This document shows positions 59,474 to 64,000 of a stretch of 64,000 nucleotides of DNA, piece by piece. The translations under genes were made by a program, and so were the position numbers. How positions within the stretch are numbered: position 1 is the first letter of the stretch; each line of letters starts with the position of its first letter. The stretch covers positions 310,001-374,000 of the forward strand of contig NZ_MSMP01000001.1 in assembly GCF_001936575.1 (NCBI RefSeq). Direction: 5' to 3'. The notes below the pieces were generated by a model. It was given only the letters and a program-made list of their open reading frames with translations. It was not told the origin of the DNA and did no database searches. The stretch comes from Tenacibaculum agarivorans (lineage in GTDB: Bacteria; Bacteroidota; Bacteroidia; Flavobacteriales; Flavobacteriaceae).

Positions 59474-60598
59474 TTAAAAATTATTTCCTCCATTTTTTAT
59501 AATTGTATATCTCGTTTTTATCTTTAGAAAAACACTTTCATAATAATAATACGAAATGCTCGAAATTAGTATGGTAGTTGATAGTAATAAACTATAAACA
59601 AACCAATTAAAATCATAATTGTATTTTTTTGCTATAATTAATGTAGGAATTAAAACTATAAAATGATACATGTATATTCCATAAGATATTTTTCCTAAGT
59701 AATTTAAAACCTTCCATTCTAACACTTTTGACAAACTAGTATTACTGGCCAAATTAATAATGAGAACACCAAATAAAACCCCGTAAAACAAATAATGAAA
59801 AAAAGGTATTCTAATGCTAAAAGTTAGAAGTACTACAGTCAGCAATAAAGTAATGTAAAAGGTTGCTCCATTTACTAAATACTTTAAAAACCTATGTTTT
59901 TCGAAAAGTAATAAAGCTAATAAACTACCTATAGCTATAATATCAATATTAAAATGCATCCAAAACTTTTTAATAATCTCGACATACTTAAAATCAAAAA
60001 TATTGATATACAAGAAAACTCTTACTAGGGCATGAATTATAATAACAGTAATAAACAATTTATACCTATTTCTCTTTATTTTTTTTAGTAGTAAAGGCCA
60101 AATCAAATAAGCTTGCTCCTCTGTTCCTATAGACCATGCTGGTGCTATATATGGTAAAAAACCATAAATAGCAGTAACTAAGTTTGGTAGAAACAAAATA
60201 TGCAACACAAGAGTTTCGAAAAAGTTGTTTTTTATTGGGTCTTTCATCCTAGGAATATCCCAAAAAGAAAAGTTTTGAAGTACAAAAAAAACGATAATAA
60301 TAATGAGAAAGTATAGCGGAGCAATTCTTAAGAAACGCCTCATGTAGAATTTTTTTACATTAATAGTACTTAACTTATTTTCTTCAAGTAATAATAAGTA
60401 TGTAATTAAAAAACCACTTAACACAAAAAAAAGCATTACTCCTATTTTCCCACAGATTTTAGCAAAAGGAGCGACTGTGCCATCTCCTAAATTAAAAAAC
60501 AATTTTAATTGTTCTGTATGATTTATGATGACAAAAAAAGCAGCTATAAATCTTAGTCCATTTAAATTAGGAAAGTAAATTCTAGCTGCTGAAATCAT
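59474..60598 (-). CDS. Acyltransferase 3 family membrane protein
   Basis: A 374-residue protein with about ten transmembrane helices. The family signature NLNGLRFIAAFFVIINHTEQ near the start carries the conserved RFxAxxxVxxxH. FMRRFLRIAPLYFLII and APAWSIGTEEQAYLIWPLL further support the assignment. Transfers acyl groups to polysaccharide or lipid carriers in the inner membrane. Starts 4 bp after the PfkB kinase gene ends, so probably cotranscribed. Confidence 0.92.
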   Translation of the reverse strand: MISAARIYFPNLNGLRFIAAFFVIINHTEQLKLFFNLGDGTVAPFAKICGKIGVMLFFVLSGFLITYLLLLEENKLSTINVKKFYMRRFLRIAPLYFLIIIIVFFVLQNFSFWDIPRMKDPIKNNFFETLVLHILFLPNLVTAIYGFLPYIAPAWSIGTEEQAYLIWPLLLKKIKRNRYKLFITVIIIHALVRVFLYINIFDFKYVEIIKKFWMHFNIDIIAIGSLLALLLFEKHRFLKYLVNGATFYITLLLTVVLLTFSIRIPFFHYLFYGVLFGVLIINLASNTSLSKVLEWKVLNYLGKISYGIYMYHFIVLIPTLIIAKKYNYDFNWFVYSLLLSTTILISSISYYYYESVFLKIKTRYTIIKNGGNNF

Positions 60599-60602
60599 AA
60601 AA

Positions 60603-61529
60603 TTAAACTAATTCTATATCGAATTGTGTTAATTTCTTAAATGCCTCTAAACGTGTTTGTACTTCGTCTTTCGAAAGTTCTTGCATACGTTCTGTACCAA
60701 ACTTTTCTACACAGAAAGAAGCTAAATTAGATCCGTAGATAATAGCGTTCTTCATGTTTTCAAACGAGTAATTTCCTGTTTTACTTAAATAGCCACAGAA
60801 GCCACCTGCAAATGTATCTCCTGCTCCTGTTGGATCAAATACTTCTGCTAATGGTAATGCTGGAGCAAAAAACATATTATCATCGTTAAATAATAACGCA
60901 CCGTGCTCTCCTTTTTTAATTACCACATATTTTGGTCCCATTTCATGAATTTTCTTAGCTGCATTTACTAATGAATACTCACCACTTAACTGACGTGCTT
61001 CTTCATCATTGATTGTAATTACATCTATTCTTTTTAATACTTCATGAAGATCACTCAATGCTATATCCATCCAAAAGTTCATCGTATCTAGTACCACTAA
61101 CTTTGGTCGTTCATTCATTTGATCTAAAACTGATGCTTGTGTAAGTGGATGTAAGTTTCCTAACATTACTACTTCAGCATTTTTAAATGTTTCAGGCACT
61201 ACTGGATTGAATGTTTCTAATACATTTAGTTCTGTTACTAATGTATCTCTAGAATTCATATCGTTATGATATTTTCCACTCCAGAAAAATGTTTTTCCAT
61301 CTTTCACAATTTCAATTCCAGAAGTATCTATGCCTTTATTTTCCATCATATCTAAGTATGATTGTGGAAAATCTCCTCCAACTACAGATACTACTCCTGT
61401 TTGTACACCAAATTGTGAAGCTGCTAAACCGACAAAAGTTCCTGAACCTCCTAATATTTTGTCAGTTTTACCGAAAGGTGTCTCTATTGCATCAAAAGCA
61501 ACAGTTCCTACCGCTAATAGTTTACCCAT
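60603..61529 (-). CDS. PfkB-family sugar kinase
   Basis: A 308-residue cytoplasmic kinase. Motifs: GGSGTFVGLAASQFGVQTGV near the start, VITINDEEARQLSG, KKGEHGALLF, and the anion-hole/catalytic GAGDTFAGGFCGYL at about residue 240. Substrate could be ribose, fructose, adenosine or another sugar; it cannot be decided. Divergent from sufE with overlapping promoters. Confidence 0.93.
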   Translation of the reverse strand: MGKLLAVGTVAFDAIETPFGKTDKILGGSGTFVGLAASQFGVQTGVVSVVGGDFPQSYLDMMENKGIDTSGIEIVKDGKTFFWSGKYHNDMNSRDTLVTELNVLETFNPVVPETFKNAEVVMLGNLHPLTQASVLDQMNERPKLVVLDTMNFWMDIALSDLHEVLKRIDVITINDEEARQLSGEYSLVNAAKKIHEMGPKYVVIKKGEHGALLFNDDNMFFAPALPLAEVFDPTGAGDTFAGGFCGYLSKTGNYSFENMKNAIIYGSNLASFCVEKFGTERMQELSKDEVQTRLEAFKKLTQFDIELV

Positions 61530-61546
61530 TTATTAATTTTTATCAG

Positions 61547-61594
61547 TAATTTTGCACGGTAATTGCACAAAATAATTTATAAAGTGCAAAAATA
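61547..61594. promoter_or_regulatory. Overlapping face-to-face promoters of sufE and the PfkB gene
   Basis: Plus-strand TAATTTTG (61547-61554) for sufE and minus-strand TATTTTTG (complement of 61587-61594) for PfkB, both perfect -7 boxes. The two start sites would lie about 20 bp apart, facing each other, so the two 5' ends overlap. Confidence 0.55.
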
Positions 61595-61604
61595 GTTCTA
61601 AAAA

Positions 61605-62030
61605 ATGACTATCAAAGAAATACAAGAAGAAATTATCGATGAGTTTTCAATGTTTGAAGACTGGATGGAGCGATATGAATATATTATAGAGTTAGGAAAA
61701 TCCTTACCTCTTATAGATGACCAATATAAGCTTGATGAAAATCTAATCAAAGGATGTCAATCTAAAGTATGGATGCATTCTGAAATAGATACTGATAAAA
61801 TTAAGTTTACTGCAGATAGTGATGCTATTCTTACCAAAGGAATTGTAGCGTTATTATTACGTGTGTTTTCCGACCAAACTCCTAAAGCAATACTAGATGC
61901 TGATACTAGTTTTATTGATGAAATTGGTTTAAAGGAACATTTAAGCCCAACTAGAGCAAACGGATTGGTATCTATGGTAAAACAAATTAAAATGTATGCG
62001 ATTGCGCAGCAAGCCAAATTATCAAGTTAA
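61605..62030 (+). CDS. sufE: SufE family iron-sulfur assembly protein
   Basis: A 141-residue protein. Active Cys C51 in ENLIKGCQSKVWM accepts sulfur from the cysteine desulfurase SufS. SufE fold segments: SMFEDWMERYEYIIELGKSL, LTKGIVALLLRVFSDQTPKA and LSPTRANGLVSMVKQIKMYA. Followed after 2 bp by a SufT-like gene, fitting an Fe-S assembly operon. Confidence 0.95.
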   Translation: MTIKEIQEEIIDEFSMFEDWMERYEYIIELGKSLPLIDDQYKLDENLIKGCQSKVWMHSEIDTDKIKFTADSDAILTKGIVALLLRVFSDQTPKAILDADTSFIDEIGLKEHLSPTRANGLVSMVKQIKMYAIAQQAKLSS

Positions 62031-62032
62031 TT

Positions 62033-62353
62033 ATGACCGAAGAAAAATTAGAAGAATTAGGAGATAAAATCGTAAGAGTTTTAAAAACAATATTCGATCC
62101 TGAAATTCCAGTAGATATATATGAATTAGGATTAATCTATGATGTTTTTATTTCTGAAGAAAACGATGCTAAAATTTTAATGACCTTAACTTCACCTAAC
62201 TGCCCTGTTGCGGAAACGTTACCTGTTGAAGTAGAAGAAAAGGTAAAAACATTAAAGGAGATTAACGACTGTGAAGTTGAAATTACGTTTGATCCTACAT
62301 GGACTCAAGATATGATGAGTGAAGAAGCAAAACTAGAATTAGGTTTATTATAA
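62033..62353 (+). CDS. SufT-like DUF59/MIP18 protein
   Basis: A 106-residue protein of the DUF59 (MIP18) family: TIFDPEIPVDIYELGLIYDV and LTSPNCPVAETLPVEVEEKV with the conserved Cys, and ITFDPTWTQDMMSEEAKLEL. These proteins help mature iron-sulfur proteins. It is 2 bp after sufE, and its last base overlaps the next start (TAATG), implying coupled translation. Confidence 0.92.
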   Translation: MTEEKLEELGDKIVRVLKTIFDPEIPVDIYELGLIYDVFISEENDAKILMTLTSPNCPVAETLPVEVEEKVKTLKEINDCEVEITFDPTWTQDMMSEEAKLELGLL

Positions 62354-62862
62354 TGGAAGATGAAATTGTAAATAGAGTCGCCAACAGTAAATTAATCAAT
62401 ATAGATTTGGAGGATTATTATGCTGAAGGTAAACGAATATTGTTTGATATTTCTGATTGGTTATTTGAAGGTTTACTGCTTAGAGAAAAAGACTTTAGAG
62501 AACAGGTTAAAAACCATGATTGGTCTCAATATCAAGATACTTTTGTAGCCTTACACTGTTCTACTGATGCTATTATTCCTTCTTGGGCTTATCTATTACT
62601 AACGACAACACTAAACCCTTTTGCTAAAAAGGTTGTGATTGGGAGTTTGGAATTGTTAGAAACTGTAATCTTTGCAGATATCATACAAAATTTATCTGTT
62701 GAGGAGTTTAAAGATAAACCTGTAATTATAAAAGGTTGTAGTACTAAACCTATACCAGATAGTGCATATACATTGTTAATCTCTAAAGTTCAACCTGTTG
62801 CCAAAACCATCATGTTTGGTGAAGCGTGTTCTACTGTTCCTTTGTACAGAAAAAAAGGGTAA
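62353..62862 (+). CDS. DUF2480 family protein
   Basis: A 169-residue cytoplasmic protein of the DUF2480 family, conserved in Bacteroidetes next to suf genes. Characteristic segments: NRVANSKLINIDLEDYYAEG, DISDWLFEGLLLREKDFREQ and GCSTKPIPDSAYTLLISKVQ. No known activity. Its location in the sufE-SufT-like operon suggests a role in Fe-S metabolism. Confidence 0.88.
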   Translation: MEDEIVNRVANSKLINIDLEDYYAEGKRILFDISDWLFEGLLLREKDFREQVKNHDWSQYQDTFVALHCSTDAIIPSWAYLLLTTTLNPFAKKVVIGSLELLETVIFADIIQNLSVEEFKDKPVIIKGCSTKPIPDSAYTLLISKVQPVAKTIMFGEACSTVPLYRKKG

Positions 62863-62947
62863 TTAATTATATTTCCTGTGACTTTTAAACTTTATTTTTG
62901 TCTAATGTTAGTAACGAACTAATATCATAAAATAAATAATTAAAAAC

Positions 62948-63874
62948 ATGAAAAAATTAGTTATAGCTACAGCATTGTTAATGAGCACCTTTACTTTTGC
63001 TCAAACAATCGAGGAGTTAAAAGCAGAAAAGGCGAAGAAAGCTGCAGAAGCAGCAAAGTTACAGGCAGAAGTAAATGCTTTACAAGCAAAAATTGATGCT
63101 TTTCCTGGATGGAAATTTAGTGCGTTTGGTACAATTGGTGCTAATTTTTCTGGATTCAATGATTGGTTTTCTAATGCAGTGCCAAATTCATCTGCTGGTA
63201 ACATTGGGATTACTGTAAATGGAGTAGCAAATCTAGATAGGGAAAAGTTTTTCTGGAGAAACTCTGGGAATTTAAATTTAGGATGGGTGAAGTTAGATGA
63301 CAAAAATGACCCTACTGATGACACAAGTTTTAGAGGAACCACGGATGTATTTACGATTACTTCTCTTTATGGTCGTAAAATAACAAAAACATTAGCTGTT
63401 TCTACCTTAGGAGAATATAGAACTTCTTTTATTAGTAATTTTAATGATCCTGGTTATTTAGACGTTGGGGTTGGTGCTACTTGGACTCCAATTCCTGAAT
63501 TAGTAGTTGTTGCTCACCCATTAAACTATAACTTTGTGTTTAGTAGCGGAGGTAATACTTTTGACTCTTCTTTAGGAGCTAAAATTGTTGCTGAGTATAA
63601 TAAAACATTTGGAAAATTAAAGTTTAGATCTAATTTCTCTACCTTCCAAAGTTATAAGTCATTTGACTTATCTAACTGGACTTGGATTAACTCTTTAGGG
63701 TTTAATATTTGGAAAGGAATTGGTGTTGGTTTAGAGTCTGGTTTAAGAGACAACAGACAAGAAGTATTTAACTTAGATTTAAATGCTGATGGAACTCAAA
63801 AATATTCAAGTTTAGATAACACTCCAACTAAAATACAATCATACTGGTTAGTTGGTTTAAGTTATGCTTTCTAA
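62948..63874 (+). CDS. DUF3078 outer-membrane protein
   Basis: A 308-residue protein with a signal peptide (about residues 1-18, ending FTFAQ). A short coiled coil (ELKAEKAKKAAEAAKLQAEV, residues about 24-55) is followed by a beta-barrel-like DUF3078 domain (FSAFGTIGANFSGFNDWFSN, ITSLYGRKITKTLAVSTLGE) ending with the typical Phe (LVGLSYAF). Common in Bacteroidetes outer membranes; function unknown. The preceding DUF2480 gene is 85 bp upstream. Confidence 0.88.
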   Translation: MKKLVIATALLMSTFTFAQTIEELKAEKAKKAAEAAKLQAEVNALQAKIDAFPGWKFSAFGTIGANFSGFNDWFSNAVPNSSAGNIGITVNGVANLDREKFFWRNSGNLNLGWVKLDDKNDPTDDTSFRGTTDVFTITSLYGRKITKTLAVSTLGEYRTSFISNFNDPGYLDVGVGATWTPIPELVVVAHPLNYNFVFSSGGNTFDSSLGAKIVAEYNKTFGKLKFRSNFSTFQSYKSFDLSNWTWINSLGFNIWKGIGVGLESGLRDNRQEVFNLDLNADGTQKYSSLDNTPTKIQSYWLVGLSYAF

Positions 63875-63899
63875 TAAAGATAATTTCATATACTATTTT

Positions 63900-63935
63900 A
63901 GCCCCAAGATTTTTATTCTTGGGGCTTTCTTATTC
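63900..63935 (+). terminator. Rho-independent terminator
   Basis: AGCCCCAAGA / TCTTGGGGCT (63900-63909, 63917-63926) with a TTTTTAT loop, followed by TTC and a T-rich run. Ends the DUF3078 transcript. Confidence 0.9.
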
Positions 63936-64000
63936 AAGACAACCTTTTTAAAAGTAGAGAATAAGTAAAAGATTCAAAAAATAAATCAAGCTTTCGAATA

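Overview
The window looks like a chromosome segment of a marine member of the Flavobacteriaceae (Bacteroidetes), close to Tenacibaculum-type genomes. The DNA is AT-rich, and several secreted proteins end in type IX secretion (T9SS) type A sorting domains. Promoters carry the Bacteroidetes -7 box TAnnTTTG. Typical flavobacterial genes are present: a long PurF, DUF2480, DUF3078, DUF1573, and SdhC-A-B followed by a MutS-related ATPase. These statements rest on reading the sequence and family knowledge; no database search was possible.

Layout. 1-6415: a TPR protein cut by the left edge, a palindromic divergent promoter, and secreted T9SS/adhesin-like genes including an M43 metalloprotease and an overlapping lipocalin-like gene. 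6416-7374: repeat-rich spacer. 7375-13941: housekeeping genes (purD, tRNA-Leu, prs, rplY), an OmpA/coiled-coil pair, and a small operon of a zinc-ribbon peptide, an AhpD-like protein and a cupredoxin-like protein. 14424-17212: a cluster of very small genes, two of them double-glycine leader peptides and most of the rest membrane proteins. 17377-18222: an AraC regulator. 18404-31654: an accessory cassette on the minus strand (holin, endolysin-like protein, two fibre-like paralogues, an unknown gene, three candidate immunity genes, a toxin with an ADP-ribosyltransferase-like C-terminus, a 1267-residue unknown protein) headed by a divergent LexA/CI-like S24 repressor. It has no capsid, sheath, terminase or integrase. 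31687-42196: Rieske oxygenase, succinate dehydrogenase, MutS-like protein, DUF1573, thioredoxin-like protein, a LytS/LytTR two-component pair and a small secreted protein. 42296-46494: a tandem array of five predicted small RNA genes, a NarL-type response regulator, its TPR histidine kinase, and a Gly-rich short peptide. 47026-48408: a double-glycine peptide and a ParDE-type toxin-antitoxin pair between dispersed repeats. 48421-63874: mostly housekeeping (TrmH-type methyltransferase, mutS, GDPD, a Crp-type regulator, purF, acyltransferase, PfkB kinase, sufE, SufT-like, DUF2480, DUF3078) plus a lipoprotein and a T9SS propeller protein.

Two systems stand out. (1) The five small RNA genes each have a 61-bp promoter module of invariant geometry (-7 box, 25 bp, GGATTTCCGCA, 8 bp, TGTGGATTT). 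They lie directly downstream of a two-component system. I infer that the response regulator controls them, which would resemble sibling-RNA circuits such as Vibrio Qrr in logic. (2) The S24-repressor/toxin/holin/endolysin cassette looks like a damage-inducible system that releases a large toxin by lysis. Almost identical promoter elements occur before the endolysin and fibre genes, and a related one before the repressor. The endolysin-like protein has Ser where its family normally has the catalytic Cys. Both interpretations are inference and need experiments.
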